Shown: positions 42,297-51,922, numbered from the stretch's first letter. The stretch is 64,000 nt of DNA from Humibacillus xanthopallidus (GCF_006716675.1 NZ_VFPM01000001.1:558001-622000); one strand, 5' to 3'. Notes: generated from the sequence alone by a model not told the origin. A program made the numbers and translations.

Positions 42297-43133
42297 CTAG
42301 GACGCGAGGAAGCGGCGCAGGGCGGTCACGATGATGTCGGGCGCGTCGGTGTGCACCCAGTGACCGGCGCCCTTGATCGTGAAGAGCCGGGTGCGCGGGA
42401 AGTGCGCCCGCATCCGCTCGCCGTCCTCCCGCTTGATGTAGCGCGAGTCGCCGCCGGCCACCCACAGCACCGGCCCGTCGTAGGGCGGCAGCGCGTCGGC
42501 CTCCTCCGGCCAGCCCGCGATGCGTGACTCCGCCCCGCGCGCCGCGTCGGCCGCGATGAGGTCGAGGTTGACCTGCCAGCGCCAGGTGTGTCCTTCGCGG
42601 CGCAGGTTCTGCAGGAGGAACGCCTTGACGCCGGCGTCGGGCTCCTCGAAGCGGGCCTCGGCGTCACCACGGCTCGTCAGCTCGCCGAGCGGCAGCCGCT
42701 GCATCTCGCCGATGTAGCCCTCGAAGCGCTCGAGCGAGACGTAGTCCCTGGGGGCGATGTCGACGACGACGAGACGCTCCACGAGCTCGGGGTGCAGCAG
42801 CGCGACGACCATCGCGACCTTGCCGCCGAGCGAGTGCCCCACGACCGTCCACGCCTCCCCCGGCCCGTGGGCCCGCAGGGTCGCCGCCACCGCGTCGGCG
42901 TATGCCGCGAAGGAGAATTCCGTCGACCACGGCGAGCGCCCGTGGTCGGGCAGGTCGACGAGCAGGCACCGCGCGTCGGCGCCGTGCGGGCCACTCACCG
43001 CCTTGGCGATCTGGGTCCAGTTGCGACCCTGACCGAAGAGTCCGTGCAGGAAGGCGATCCGCGGACCCCCCGTGCCCACCGAGAGCGTGTTGAGCGCGGC
43101 GGGGCTGGCGGTCTCGGGAGCAGCGGACGGCAT
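42297..43133 (-). CDS. Alpha/beta hydrolase (YbfF-like esterase)
   Basis: 278 residues. IAFLHGLFGQGRNWTQIAKA gives the HG oxyanion motif, WTVVGHSLGGKVAMVVALLH the nucleophile elbow Ser, an Asp is in GPVLWVAGGDSRYI, and the catalytic His is in IKGAGHWVHTDAPD. LVDLPDHGRSPWSTEFSFAA and FLLQNLRREGHTWRW resemble the YbfF acyl-CoA/short-ester esterases. The substrate is unknown. The gene is convergent with the response regulator and its start region faces narK. Confidence 0.88.
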   Translation of the reverse strand: MPSAAPETASPAALNTLSVGTGGPRIAFLHGLFGQGRNWTQIAKAVSGPHGADARCLLVDLPDHGRSPWSTEFSFAAYADAVAATLRAHGPGEAWTVVGHSLGGKVAMVVALLHPELVERLVVVDIAPRDYVSLERFEGYIGEMQRLPLGELTSRGDAEARFEEPDAGVKAFLLQNLRREGHTWRWQVNLDLIAADAARGAESRIAGWPEEADALPPYDGPVLWVAGGDSRYIKREDGERMRAHFPRTRLFTIKGAGHWVHTDAPDIIVTALRRFLAS

Positions 43134-43252
43134 GCTGCGAGCCTACGCGGGCCGGACGGCATACCTCACCGGGGTGCGGGGGCTCCGTGAGGGGCTGCGC
43201 GAGCACGGATGCGCAGGACCTCACAGCCCCGAGGCAGGACCGTGAGACCGAT

Positions 43253-43268
43253 GTAACGGAGGCTTCAC
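43253..43268 (+). promoter_or_regulatory. GlnR-like box upstream of narK
   Basis: GTAAC-GGAGGC-TTCAC, with the AC-n9-AC spacing known for actinobacterial GlnR sites (GTnAC-n6-GaAAC). It lies about 100 bases before the narK start. A possible -10 TAGCGT follows at 43301-43306. Confidence 0.4.
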
Positions 43269-43355
43269 GGCGGCCCGATCGAGGGGCAACACGGGGTTCC
43301 TAGCGTGTGTCACACGCTCTCGCAGCGGCCCCAGGCCCCCTCAGGAGGAACCCCC

Positions 43356-44855
43356 GTGAGCACGACGACCAGCCAGAGCAACACCCCGACCGACGACAGC
43401 ACGAGCACCATCACGAGCGCCATCACGAGCGCACCGGCCGGCCCCACGACCATCGAGCGCCCCAGTCGCTTCCGGGCCCTCACCGCGCCGAAGAAGCGCG
43501 TCATCCGCGACTGGGACCCCGAGGACACGCAGGCATGGGAGGCCGGCAACCAGGCCATCGCCAAGCGCAACCTCGTCTGGTCGGTCGCGACCGAGCACGT
43601 CGGCTTCTCGATCTGGTCGATCTGGTCGGTCATGGTGCTCTTCATGCCGCAGGCCGTCTACGGCTTCACGCCCGCAGACAAGTTCGTCCTCGTGGCGGTG
43701 CCGACGCTCGTCGGCGCGGTGCTGCGGGTGCCCTACACGATGGCGACCGCCTTCTTCGGCGGACGCAACTGGGCGATCGTCAGTGGGGTCGCACTGCTCG
43801 TGCCGACCATCCTCACGTGGTGGCTCATGGTCAACCCCGGCCACTCGTTCACGACCTTCCTGCTCGTCGCGGGGCTCGCGGGCCTCGGCGGCGGCAACTT
43901 CGCCTCGTCGATGACGAACATCAACGCCTTCTATCCGCAGCGGATGAAGGGCTGGGCCCTGGGGCTCAACGCCGGCGGCGGCAACATCGGCGTGCCGGTC
44001 ATCCAGCTCGTCGGGCTGCTCGTCATCGCGACGCTCGGCAACCGCAGGCCCGAGGTCGTCTGTGCCGTCTACCTCGTGCTGCTTGCCGTCGCGAGCCTCG
44101 GCGCCGCGATCTTCATGGACAACCTCGACCACCAGACCGCCAACCCCCGGGCCATGCTCGAGGTGCTGCGCCACCGGGACTCGTGGTTCATCTCGCTGCT
44201 CTACATCGGCACCTTCGGCTCCTTCATCGGCTTTGGCTTCGCCTTCGGCCAGGTGCTCAACCAGACCTTCCTCGCCGGGCTCACCGGCGGCGCGGCGCCC
44301 ACGGCCGCCCAGAGCGCCGCCGCGAGCCTGCACGCCGCCCAGATCGCCTTCATCGGCCCGCTGCTCGGCTCGGTGAGCCGGGTCTGGGGCGGCAAGCTCG
44401 CCGACCGCCGCGGTGGCGCGGCCGTGACCCTCTGGACCTTCGTCGGGCTCGCCCTGGCCGGTGTCATCGTGACGATCGCCGCGCGAGCCGACGACACGAC
44501 CGTGGGCGCCGCGACGGCCCTCCAGCTGACCGGCCTCATCGGCGGCTTCGTGCTCCTCTTCGTCCTCTCCGGCATCGGCAACGGGTCGGTCTACAAGATG
44601 ATCCCGGCGCTCTTCGAGGCCAAGTCGGCCTCTCTCGTCGGCCCCGCCGTCGAGCGCACCGCGTGGTCCCGGTCGATGTCCGGCGCGCTCATCGGCATCG
44701 CCGGCGCGATCGGCGCCCTCGGCGGCGTGCTCATCAACCTCGGTCTGCGGGCCTCCTACCAGGGCGCCAGCCACTCGGCCACCGCGGCGTTCGTCGTCTT
44801 CACGGTCTTCTACGTCGCCGCCGCCGTGCTGACGAAGGTCCGATACCGCCGATGA
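43356..44855 (+). CDS. narK: Nitrate/nitrite transporter, MFS family
   Basis: 499 residues from GTG 43356 with AGGAGG seven bases upstream. After about 55 polar residues come roughly 12 membrane helices. The nitrate-porter signature is visible in GLGGGNFASSMTNINAFYPQ followed by RMKGWALGLNAGGGNIGVPV, and a second Gly-rich block in FVLLFVLSGIGNGSVYKMIP. WDPEDTQAWEAGNQAIAKRN near the start is typical of the NarK2/NasA group. First gene of the assimilation operon; its stop overlaps the nasC ATG. Confidence 0.94.
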   Translation: MSTTTSQSNTPTDDSTSTITSAITSAPAGPTTIERPSRFRALTAPKKRVIRDWDPEDTQAWEAGNQAIAKRNLVWSVATEHVGFSIWSIWSVMVLFMPQAVYGFTPADKFVLVAVPTLVGAVLRVPYTMATAFFGGRNWAIVSGVALLVPTILTWWLMVNPGHSFTTFLLVAGLAGLGGGNFASSMTNINAFYPQRMKGWALGLNAGGGNIGVPVIQLVGLLVIATLGNRRPEVVCAVYLVLLAVASLGAAIFMDNLDHQTANPRAMLEVLRHRDSWFISLLYIGTFGSFIGFGFAFGQVLNQTFLAGLTGGAAPTAAQSAAASLHAAQIAFIGPLLGSVSRVWGGKLADRRGGAAVTLWTFVGLALAGVIVTIAARADDTTVGAATALQLTGLIGGFVLLFVLSGIGNGSVYKMIPALFEAKSASLVGPAVERTAWSRSMSGALIGIAGAIGALGGVLINLGLRASYQGASHSATAAFVVFTVFYVAAAVLTKVRYRR

Positions 44856-47023
44856 CGACCGCCGCCACGACCCAGAGCGCGACGCCGTCAGCGGCGTCGA
44901 CCGCGGACGCGCCGTCAGCGAACGCACCGGCCGCGCCGGCCGGCGTCGCGACGCACTGCGCCTACTGCGGCCTGCAGTGCGCGATGACCCTCACCGGGTC
45001 GTCGGCGGCCGACCTCACGGTCACCCCCCGCCGGTTCCCGACCAACCGGGGAGGCCTGTGCCAGAAGGGATGGACGAGCGCCGAGCTGCTCCGCACGGCG
45101 GGGCGACTCACCACGCCCCTCGTGCGCCGCGACGGCGAGCTCGTGCCGGCGTCGTGGGACGAGGCGCTCGACGTCGTGGCCGGCGCCATCGTGAAGACGC
45201 AGGCGGCATACGGCCGTGATGCGGTGGCCGTCTTCGGCGGAGGTGGCCTGACGAACGAAAAGGCCTATCAGCTGGGCAAGTTCGCGCGGGTGGCTCTGCG
45301 CACCAGCCAGATCGACTACAACGGCCGCTGGTGCATGAGCTCGGCAGCCGCGGCCGGGATCCGTTGCTTCGGGCTCGACCGCGGGCTCCCCTTCCCCGTC
45401 ACCGACATCGGGTCGGCGCACGCCGTGCTGCTCCTCGGCGCCAACCCCGCAGAGACGATGCCACCCTTCCTCACCCACCTCGTGCGCGCCGCCGACGCCG
45501 GCGGCCTCATGGTCGCCGACCCCCGGCTCACCCCGACCGCGGCCAAGGCGCTCGACGGCGGCGGCCTCCACCTGCAGCTGCGCCCGGGCACCGACGCGGC
45601 GCTCGCGCTCGGCATGGTGCACCTCGCCGTGACGGAGGGGTATGCCGACCGCCGCTTCATCGAGGAGCGCACCTCGGGCTTCGAGGACCTCTGGCCGATC
45701 GCGGCCCAGTGGCTGCCGGAGCGGGTCGAGCGCGTCACCGGCGTGGCCGTGACGACGATGCGCGCGGCCGTCGCGTCACTGGCCCGGGCCCGCGACACCG
45801 AGCGCGGTGCCTACGTCCTCAGCGCTCGCGGCACCGAGCAGCACGCGAGCGGCACCGACACGGTCACAGCCTTCATCGCTCTCGCCCTCACGCTCGGCCT
45901 CCCCGGCAACCCGGGCACCGGCTTCGGCACGATCACCGGCCAGGGCAACGGACAGGGCGGCCGCGAGCACGGCCAGAAGGCCGACCAGCTGCCCGGCTAC
46001 CGCAAGATCGACGACCCCGCCGCGCGGGCGCACGTCGCCGCGGTGTGGGGCGTCGACCCGGCCGACCTGCCCGGCCCGGGGCGCAGCGCCTTCGAGCTGC
46101 TCGCCGCCCTCGGCACCGAGGGCGGGCCGCGCGTGCTCCTCGTGCACGGCTCCAACCCCGTCGTCTCGGCCCCCGACGCCCGGGTCGTCTCCGAGCGGCT
46201 CGGCGCCCTCGACCTGCTCGTCGTGTCGGACTTCGTCCTGTCGGAGACCGCGGCCATCGCCGACGTCGTGCTGCCCGTGCTGCAGTGGGCCGAGGAGGAG
46301 GGCACGCTGACCAACCTCGAGGGTCGTGTGCTGCGCCGCCGCCGGGCGCTCGCGGCGCCGTCAGGCTGCCGCAGCGAGCTCGACGTCTGGAGTGAGCTTG
46401 CGCGCCGGATCGGCTGCAGCACAGACTTCCCCACTGACCCACGCGTCGTCTTCGACGAGCTGCGGCGCGCCTCCGCCGGCGGGCCGGCCGACTACTCCGC
46501 CGTCACGTGGGAGCGGCTCGACGCCGGAGAGAGCCTCCACTGGCCGTGCAGCACGGAGCGCCCCCAGGGCACGCCTCGGCTCTTCCTCGACGGCTTCTCG
46601 ACCCCGGACGGGCGCGCCCGTTTCGTGGCCGTCGACCACGCCGGCCCCGCCGAGGCCGACGACGCGGCATACCCCCTCGTCGCCACCACGGGTCGCGTGC
46701 TGCAGCACTACCAGTCGGGAGCCCAGACCCGCCTCGTCGCGGAGCTGACCGCAGCGGCGGGTGACATGTTCGTGCAGGTGCACCCCGAGACGGCGGCACG
46801 ATCCGGACTCGACGAGGGCGACCTCGCCGACGTCGTCAGCCGGCGCGGGCGCACCCGCGCCACAGTGCGCCTCGACGAGGACATGCGTCCCGACGTCGTC
46901 TTCCTGCCCTTCCACTGGGGCGGTGCCGGGCGGGCCAACTCGCTGACGCACGCCGCCCTCGACCCCACCAGCCGCATGCCGGAGTTCAAGGCGTGCGCCG
47001 TCCGCCTGGAGGCGACCTCATGA
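44852..47023 (+). CDS. nasC: Assimilatory nitrate reductase catalytic subunit
   Basis: Molybdopterin-guanine-dinucleotide enzyme reducing nitrate to nitrite in the cytoplasm. 723 residues. A 4Fe-4S site is formed by CAYCGLQC and RGGLCQKG (Cys36, 39, 43 and 70). The Mo-cofactor domains follow: YNGRWCMSSAAAAGIRCFGL, LLLGANPAETMPPFLTHLVR, GTEQHASGTDTVTAFIALAL and ITGQGNGQGGREHGQKADQL, the last characteristic of assimilatory enzymes. The C-terminal MopB domain has TTGRVLQHYQSGAQTRLVAE and PFHWGGAGRANSLTHAALDP. The absence of a twin-arginine leader fits a cytoplasmic enzyme. Coupled at both ends by ATGA overlaps. Confidence 0.94.
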   Translation: MTTAATTQSATPSAASTADAPSANAPAAPAGVATHCAYCGLQCAMTLTGSSAADLTVTPRRFPTNRGGLCQKGWTSAELLRTAGRLTTPLVRRDGELVPASWDEALDVVAGAIVKTQAAYGRDAVAVFGGGGLTNEKAYQLGKFARVALRTSQIDYNGRWCMSSAAAAGIRCFGLDRGLPFPVTDIGSAHAVLLLGANPAETMPPFLTHLVRAADAGGLMVADPRLTPTAAKALDGGGLHLQLRPGTDAALALGMVHLAVTEGYADRRFIEERTSGFEDLWPIAAQWLPERVERVTGVAVTTMRAAVASLARARDTERGAYVLSARGTEQHASGTDTVTAFIALALTLGLPGNPGTGFGTITGQGNGQGGREHGQKADQLPGYRKIDDPAARAHVAAVWGVDPADLPGPGRSAFELLAALGTEGGPRVLLVHGSNPVVSAPDARVVSERLGALDLLVVSDFVLSETAAIADVVLPVLQWAEEEGTLTNLEGRVLRRRRALAAPSGCRSELDVWSELARRIGCSTDFPTDPRVVFDELRRASAGGPADYSAVTWERLDAGESLHWPCSTERPQGTPRLFLDGFSTPDGRARFVAVDHAGPAEADDAAYPLVATTGRVLQHYQSGAQTRLVAELTAAAGDMFVQVHPETAARSGLDEGDLADVVSRRGRTRATVRLDEDMRPDVVFLPFHWGGAGRANSLTHAALDPTSRMPEFKACAVRLEATS

Positions 47024-48633
47024 CCGGCCCGACGACCCGCCCGACCCGCCACGTGCTCATCGTCGGCAACGGCATGGCCGGCGCCCGGCTCGCCGAGGAG
47101 ATCCGTCACCGCGACCCCGACGCGTCGCGCTTCGCGGTGACCATCGTCGGTGAGGAGCCGCACGCCGCCTACAACCGGGTGCTGCTCTCGACCGTCGTCT
47201 CCGGCGCGATCACTCCGCGAGACACGCGTCTCAAGCCCGACGGCTGGTGGGAGGCCCGGCACATCGACGTCGTCACCGGCGCGCGCGTCACGGCCGTCGA
47301 CACCGCGACCCGCACCGCCACGCTGGGCGCAGCGGGCGGCGCCCGCGAGGTCGCGTGGGATGAGCTCGTCCTCGCCACGGGCAGCACGTCCTTCGTCCCG
47401 CCGAGCGAGGGGCTGTATGCCGGCACGCCGGGGCCCGAGGCCGAGCTCGCTGACGGCGTCGTGGCCTTCCGCACCGTCGACGACTGCGACCGCATCGTCG
47501 ACGCCGCCCGATCCGCCTCGAGCGCAGTGGTGCTCGGCGGTGGCCTCCTGGGCCTCGAAGCGGCCAGAGGGCTCCTCGCCCGGGGTGTCGACGTCACGGT
47601 CGTGCACCCGCAGGACTTCCCGATGGACCGCCAGCTCGACGCCGACGGAGGCGCCGTGCTGTCACGCGTCGTGCGAGGCATCGGGGCCCGGCTCGTCCTC
47701 GGCCGCTTCGTCGTCGGCCGCCACGCCGCAGTCGCCGGTGAGCCGGCACACGTCGTGCTCGACGACGGGAGCGCCCTGTCTGCAGACCTCGTCGTCGTCG
47801 CCGCCGGGGTCCGTCCTCGCACGGAGCTCGCGCTCACGATGGGTCTCGACGTCGACCGGGCCGTCGTTGTCGACGACCGGCTGTCCACCTCGGCGCCCCA
47901 CGTGCACGCCATCGGCGAGTGCGCCCAGCACCGCGGTGAGGTGCCTGGGCTCGTGCAGCCCGGCTGGGACCAGGCCCGCGTCCTCGCCGACGTCCTCACC
48001 GGCGCCGACCCCGACGCCGTCTACGAGGGCACGAGCGTGCTGACCCGGCTCAAGGCCCACGACATCGACCTCGCGAGCATGGGCACCGTCGACGTCGACG
48101 TGCACGACCCCGGCCACGAGGTGCTGTCGTTCACCGACCCGAGCCGCGGTCGCTACGCCAAGCTCGTTCTTCGTCAGGACCGCCTCGTCGGCGCCATCCT
48201 GCTCGGGGTCGGCGACGCGGCAGGGGCCCTCACCCAGCTCTACGACACCGGTGCGGCCGTCCCGCGAGATCGCCTGTCGCTCATGCTCGGTCGCGCGATC
48301 ACGCGCTCCGGGGGAGTTGAGAACGTCAACCTCGCCGAGATGCCCGGGGCCGCCGTCGTCTGCCGCTGCAACACCGTGACCAAAGCCGCCATCGTCGGTG
48401 CCTTCAGGGAGGGCGCCGACACGGTCGGCGCCCTCGCCGAGGCGACCCGGGCCACGACCGGTTGCGGCTCGTGCAAGGGGGCGGTCGACGGGCTCTGCTC
48501 CTGGCTGCGCTCGTCCGAGCCGACCCCTGCACCGTCCGCCACACCCAGCCCCGAACCGATCCACGCACCGACCCCCGCACCCACCCCCGCACCAGTGCCG
48601 GCCGTCGCCGTCCTGACCGAAGGAGCCGCCTGA
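47020..48633 (+). CDS. FAD-dependent NAD(P)H oxidoreductase with BFD iron-sulfur domain
   Basis: 537 residues, probably the electron-donating partner of NasC. The Rossmann FAD motif VLIVGNGMAGARLAEEIRHR is at the N-terminus, an NAD-binding motif [20 protein letters not shown] in the middle, then FAD-binding SAPHVHAIGECAQHRG. The BFD-like [2Fe-2S] domain reads AAVVCRCNTVTKAAIVGAFR and ATTGCGSCKGAVDGLCSWL. It resembles the N-terminal half of NirB but has no siroheme domain. The tail is a Pro/Thr/Ala repeat (PTPAPTPAPVPA). The start overlaps the nasC stop and the stop overlaps the nirB ATG, so it is cotranslated with both. Confidence 0.88.
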   Translation: MTGPTTRPTRHVLIVGNGMAGARLAEEIRHRDPDASRFAVTIVGEEPHAAYNRVLLSTVVSGAITPRDTRLKPDGWWEARHIDVVTGARVTAVDTATRTATLGAAGGAREVAWDELVLATGSTSFVPPSEGLYAGTPGPEAELADGVVAFRTVDDCDRIVDAARSASSAVVLGGGLLGLEAARGLLARGVDVTVVHPQDFPMDRQLDADGGAVLSRVVRGIGARLVLGRFVVGRHAAVAGEPAHVVLDDGSALSADLVVVAAGVRPRTELALTMGLDVDRAVVVDDRLSTSAPHVHAIGECAQHRGEVPGLVQPGWDQARVLADVLTGADPDAVYEGTSVLTRLKAHDIDLASMGTVDVDVHDPGHEVLSFTDPSRGRYAKLVLRQDRLVGAILLGVGDAAGALTQLYDTGAAVPRDRLSLMLGRAITRSGGVENVNLAEMPGAAVVCRCNTVTKAAIVGAFREGADTVGALAEATRATTGCGSCKGAVDGLCSWLRSSEPTPAPSATPSPEPIHAPTPAPTPAPVPAVAVLTEGAA

Positions 48634-51200
48634 TGTCCACCACCACCGAGCGCGCAACCGGCACGACGGGCACGGCCAGCCGCACCGTCGTCGTCATCGG
48701 CCACGGCATGGTCGGCCACCGCTTCGTCGAGGCCCTGCGGTCGCGTGACACCGACAGCACGTGGAAGGTCATCGTCCTCTCGGAGGAGGCGGACGCGGCA
48801 TACGACCGCGTCGGGCTCTCCTCCTACGTGGGGGCATGGGACCGCAGCGCCCTTGCGTTGTCGGGCAACTCGTATGCCGGTGACGACCTCGTGGAGCTGC
48901 GCCTCGGCACCCGGGCCGAGCAGGTCGACCGCAGGACCCGCACGGTCACGACGAGCACCGGCGAGGTCGTCGCCTACGACGCGCTCGTCCTGGCCACCGG
49001 CTCCTACCCCTTCGTGCCACCGGTGCCCGGCCACGACTCCGAGGGCTGCTACGTCTACCGCACGCTCGACGACCTCGACGGCATCCGTGCCCGAGCGGAG
49101 GCCGCGATCGCGCGGGCGGCTGCCGAGGGCCGTGAGGCCAACGGCCTCGTCGTCGGCGGTGGGCTGCTCGGCCTCGAGGCCGCGAACGCCCTGCGCCTGC
49201 TGGGGCTCACCCCGCACGTCGTCGAGTTCGCACCGCGGCTCATGCCCCTGCAGGTCGACGAGGGCGGTGGCGCCGTGCTCAAGGGCCTCATCAGCAACCT
49301 CGGCGTCCAGGTGCACACGGGGGCCGGCACGAGCTCCATCGCCGCCCAGGACGACGGCCGGCTCGCCGTCGAGCTCTCCGACGGCACGGCGTTGCTCACC
49401 GACCTCGTCGTCTTCTCGGCGGGGGTCCGGCCGTCGGACGCCGTGGCGCGCGCGGCGGGTCTCGCCGTCGGCGAGCGCGGTGGCGTCACGACCGACACGG
49501 CGTGTCGCACGAGCGACGAGAACGTCTGGGCCGTGGGCGAGGTCGCGGCTGTCGAGGGTCGCTGCTACGGCCTCGTCGCACCGGGCTACACGATGGCCGA
49601 GGTCGTCGCCGACCGTCTGCTCGGTGGCGAGGCGACCTTCCCCGGAGCCGACCTGTCGACCAAGCTGAAGCTGCTCGGCGTCGACGTCGCGTCCTTCGGG
49701 GATGCGATGGCGGCCACCCCCGGCGCCCTCGAGATCGTGCACACCGATGCGACGAAGGGGACCTACGCCAAGGTCGTCGTCAGCGACGACGCGCGGACGC
49801 TCCTCGGGGGCATCCTCGTCGGCGACGCCTCTGCCTACACGACGCTCAAGGCCTACGTCGGTCGGGAGGTGCCGGGCGACCCCGGTGCGCTCATCTCCCC
49901 CGCCGGGGCCGAGCTCGGCGCGGACGCCCTGCCGGACGACGCCGTCATCTGCTCCTGCAACAACGTCACGAAGGGCTCGATCTGCGGCGCGATCGCCGAG
50001 GGCGCCTGCGACATCGCCGCACTCAAGGGCTGCACGAACGCCGGAACGACATGCGGTGGTTGCCTCCCCACCGTCAAGAAGCTTCTCGTCGACTCGGGTG
50101 TCGAGCTGTCCAAGGCCCTCTGCGAGCACTTCGAGCAGAGTCGCGCCGAGCTGTTCGAGATCGTCGCCTCCACCGGCATCCGCACGTTCTCCGGGCTCCT
50201 CGCCCGCTACGGAACGGGGACCGGCTGCGAGATCTGCAAGCCGACGGTCGCCTCGATCCTCGCCTCGACGAGCAGCGACCACATCCTCGACGGCGAGCAG
50301 GCCGCGCTGCAGGACAGCAACGACCACTTCCTCGCCAACATCCAGAAGAACGGCACCTACTCCGTGGTGCCGCGGATGCCGGGCGGCGAGGTGACCGCCG
50401 AGCAGCTCATCACGATCGGCCAGGTCGCCCAGGACTTCGGGCTCTACGTCAAGGTCACCGGCGGCCAGCGCATCGACCTCTTCGGCGCCAGGGTGGAGCA
50501 GCTGCCCGCGATCTGGCAGCGCCTCGTCGACGTCGGCATGGAGTCGGGCCAGGCCTACGGCAAGTCGCTGCGCACCGTGAAGTCGTGCGTCGGCTCCACC
50601 TGGTGCCGCTTCGGCGTGCAGGACTCGGTCGGCATGGCCGTCGACCTCGAGCACCGCTACCGGGGTCTGCGGTCACCGCACAAGATCAAGTTCGGGGTCT
50701 CTGGTTGTGCGCGCGAGTGCGCGGAGGCCCGCGGCAAGGACGTCGGCGTCATCGCGACCGACAAGGGCTGGAACCTCTACGTCTGCGGCAACGGTGGCCA
50801 GACGCCCGCGCACGCGAGGCTGCTCGCGAGCGACCTCGACGACGAGACGCTCGTGCGCTACATCGACCGGTTCCTCATGTTCTACGTCCGCACCGCCGAC
50901 CGGCTCCAGCGCACCGCGCCCTGGCTCGACTCCCTCGAGGGCGGGCTCGAGCACCTCAAGGCCGTCGTGTGCGACGACTCCCTCGGCATCGCCGACGACC
51001 TCGAGGCGGCGATGAGCCGTCACGTCGAGGGCTACCAGGACGAGTGGAAGGCGGTGCTCGACGACCCCGAGAAGCTCTCGCGCTTCGTGTCCTTCGTCAA
51101 CGCTCCCGAGGAGGCCGACCCGACGATCGCCTTCGACGAGTCAGGGCCGCGCAAGGTGCCAGTCCTGCTCGGCCTCCCCACCGTCCGCGAAAACGTCTGA
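48633..51200 (+). CDS. nirB: NAD(P)H-dependent nitrite reductase large subunit
   Basis: Reduces nitrite to ammonium with siroheme and 4Fe-4S. 855 residues, usual length. FAD motif VVVIGHGMVGHRFVEALRSR, NAD motif NGLVVGGGLLGLEAANALRL, and a BFD domain with ICSCNNVTKGSICGAIAEG and TCGGCLPTVKKLL. Further on is a second Cys pair in GTGCEICKPTVASI. The siroheme/4Fe-4S half-site motifs are VKSCVGSTWCRFGVQDSVGM and FGVSGCARECAEARGKDVGV, all four Cys present. Partner of NirD; siroheme comes from CobA and SirB encoded nearby. Confidence 0.95.
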   Translation: MSTTTERATGTTGTASRTVVVIGHGMVGHRFVEALRSRDTDSTWKVIVLSEEADAAYDRVGLSSYVGAWDRSALALSGNSYAGDDLVELRLGTRAEQVDRRTRTVTTSTGEVVAYDALVLATGSYPFVPPVPGHDSEGCYVYRTLDDLDGIRARAEAAIARAAAEGREANGLVVGGGLLGLEAANALRLLGLTPHVVEFAPRLMPLQVDEGGGAVLKGLISNLGVQVHTGAGTSSIAAQDDGRLAVELSDGTALLTDLVVFSAGVRPSDAVARAAGLAVGERGGVTTDTACRTSDENVWAVGEVAAVEGRCYGLVAPGYTMAEVVADRLLGGEATFPGADLSTKLKLLGVDVASFGDAMAATPGALEIVHTDATKGTYAKVVVSDDARTLLGGILVGDASAYTTLKAYVGREVPGDPGALISPAGAELGADALPDDAVICSCNNVTKGSICGAIAEGACDIAALKGCTNAGTTCGGCLPTVKKLLVDSGVELSKALCEHFEQSRAELFEIVASTGIRTFSGLLARYGTGTGCEICKPTVASILASTSSDHILDGEQAALQDSNDHFLANIQKNGTYSVVPRMPGGEVTAEQLITIGQVAQDFGLYVKVTGGQRIDLFGARVEQLPAIWQRLVDVGMESGQAYGKSLRTVKSCVGSTWCRFGVQDSVGMAVDLEHRYRGLRSPHKIKFGVSGCARECAEARGKDVGVIATDKGWNLYVCGNGGQTPAHARLLASDLDDETLVRYIDRFLMFYVRTADRLQRTAPWLDSLEGGLEHLKAVVCDDSLGIADDLEAAMSRHVEGYQDEWKAVLDDPEKLSRFVSFVNAPEEADPTIAFDESGPRKVPVLLGLPTVRENV

Positions 51201-51218
51201 GCTGCAGAGGAACCCATC

Positions 51219-51644
51219 ATGACGACCCTCATCACCGCTCCCCCGATCGACGAGGTGGCACCGACGGCTCGCACGGTCATCCGTCCCGGAGTGCTGCCCG
51301 CACCGGGCGCCAAGCAGTGGGTGCCGGCGTGCCCCGTCAGCCGGCTCGTGCCTGGGCGGGGCGTCGCCGTGCTCCTGCCCGGCGGCGGCCAGGCGGCCCT
51401 CTTCCTGCTGCCCAACGGCATGATCTACGCAGTGGGCAACATCGACCCGTACGCCCGGGCCGGCGTCATCTCCCGGGGGCTCACCGGCGACCGCGCCGGA
51501 GAGCCGACCGTCGCATCACCGCTGCTCAAGCAGGTCTTCTCGCTACGCACCGGGGCCGCCCTCGACGACCCGGAGGTCGCGTTGCCGACGTATGCCGTCC
51601 GCGTCCAGCACGGTCTCGTCCGCCTCGGCGTCCCCCACCCCTGA
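51219..51644 (+). CDS. nirD: Nitrite reductase small subunit
   Basis: 141-residue Rieske-fold subunit without cluster-binding cysteines, as usual for NirD. WVPACPVSRLVPGRGVAVLL, AALFLLPNGMIYAVGNIDPY and ARAGVISRGLTGDRAGEPTV are characteristic. PVLLKQVFSLRTGAALDDPE-type (SPLLKQVFSLRTGAALDDPE) completes it. Starts 18 bases after nirB with GCAGAGGAA before the ATG. Last gene of the operon; the region downstream is filled by palindromic repeats. Confidence 0.94.
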   Translation: MTTLITAPPIDEVAPTARTVIRPGVLPAPGAKQWVPACPVSRLVPGRGVAVLLPGGGQAALFLLPNGMIYAVGNIDPYARAGVISRGLTGDRAGEPTVASPLLKQVFSLRTGAALDDPEVALPTYAVRVQHGLVRLGVPHP

Positions 51645-51667
51645 GCCCCGGGCCAAGGGAAGCGTCA

Positions 51668-51922
51668 GGAACTGGGCACTCGAGTGAAGGTCTAGTCGAG
51701 TGCCCAGTTCCCGACACCTGACCCCCGAACGGAACCGTCGACAAATGGGCATTCGAGTGAAGGTCTAGTCGAGTGCCCAAGTCCCGACACGCCACCCCCG
51801 AACGGAACCGTCGACAACTGGGCACTCGACGGATCGGGCCCGCCGGGAACTGGGCACTCGACTTGTCAGGACCCGTCGGGAACTGGGCACTCGAGTGAAG
51901 ACTCAGTCGAGTGCCCAGTTCC
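51668..51922. repeat. Cluster of eight palindromic-repeat arms
   Basis: The core GGAACTGGGCACTCGA or its complement occurs at 51668-51683, 51696-51711, 51741-51755 (variant), 51769-51784 (variant), 51814-51830 (variant), 51846-51861, 51879-51894 and 51907-51922, in both orientations. A larger unit of about 70 bases, beginning CGAGTGAAGGTCTAGTCGAG and running through ACGGAACCGTCGACA, is tandemly duplicated. The stretch fills the convergent gap between nirD and the SDR gene and has no ORF. The same family is at 15327-15453. Confidence 0.85.

Noticed and set aside
43307-47023. A 1238-codon frame spanning narK and nasC
   Set aside because: The first part is out of frame with narK and Arg/Pro/His-rich, a shadow frame of GC-rich coding DNA; only the nasC part is real.
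51668-51922. A CRISPR array
   Set aside because: Units alternate orientation, spacing is irregular, the intervening sequence is itself repeated and no cas genes are near.
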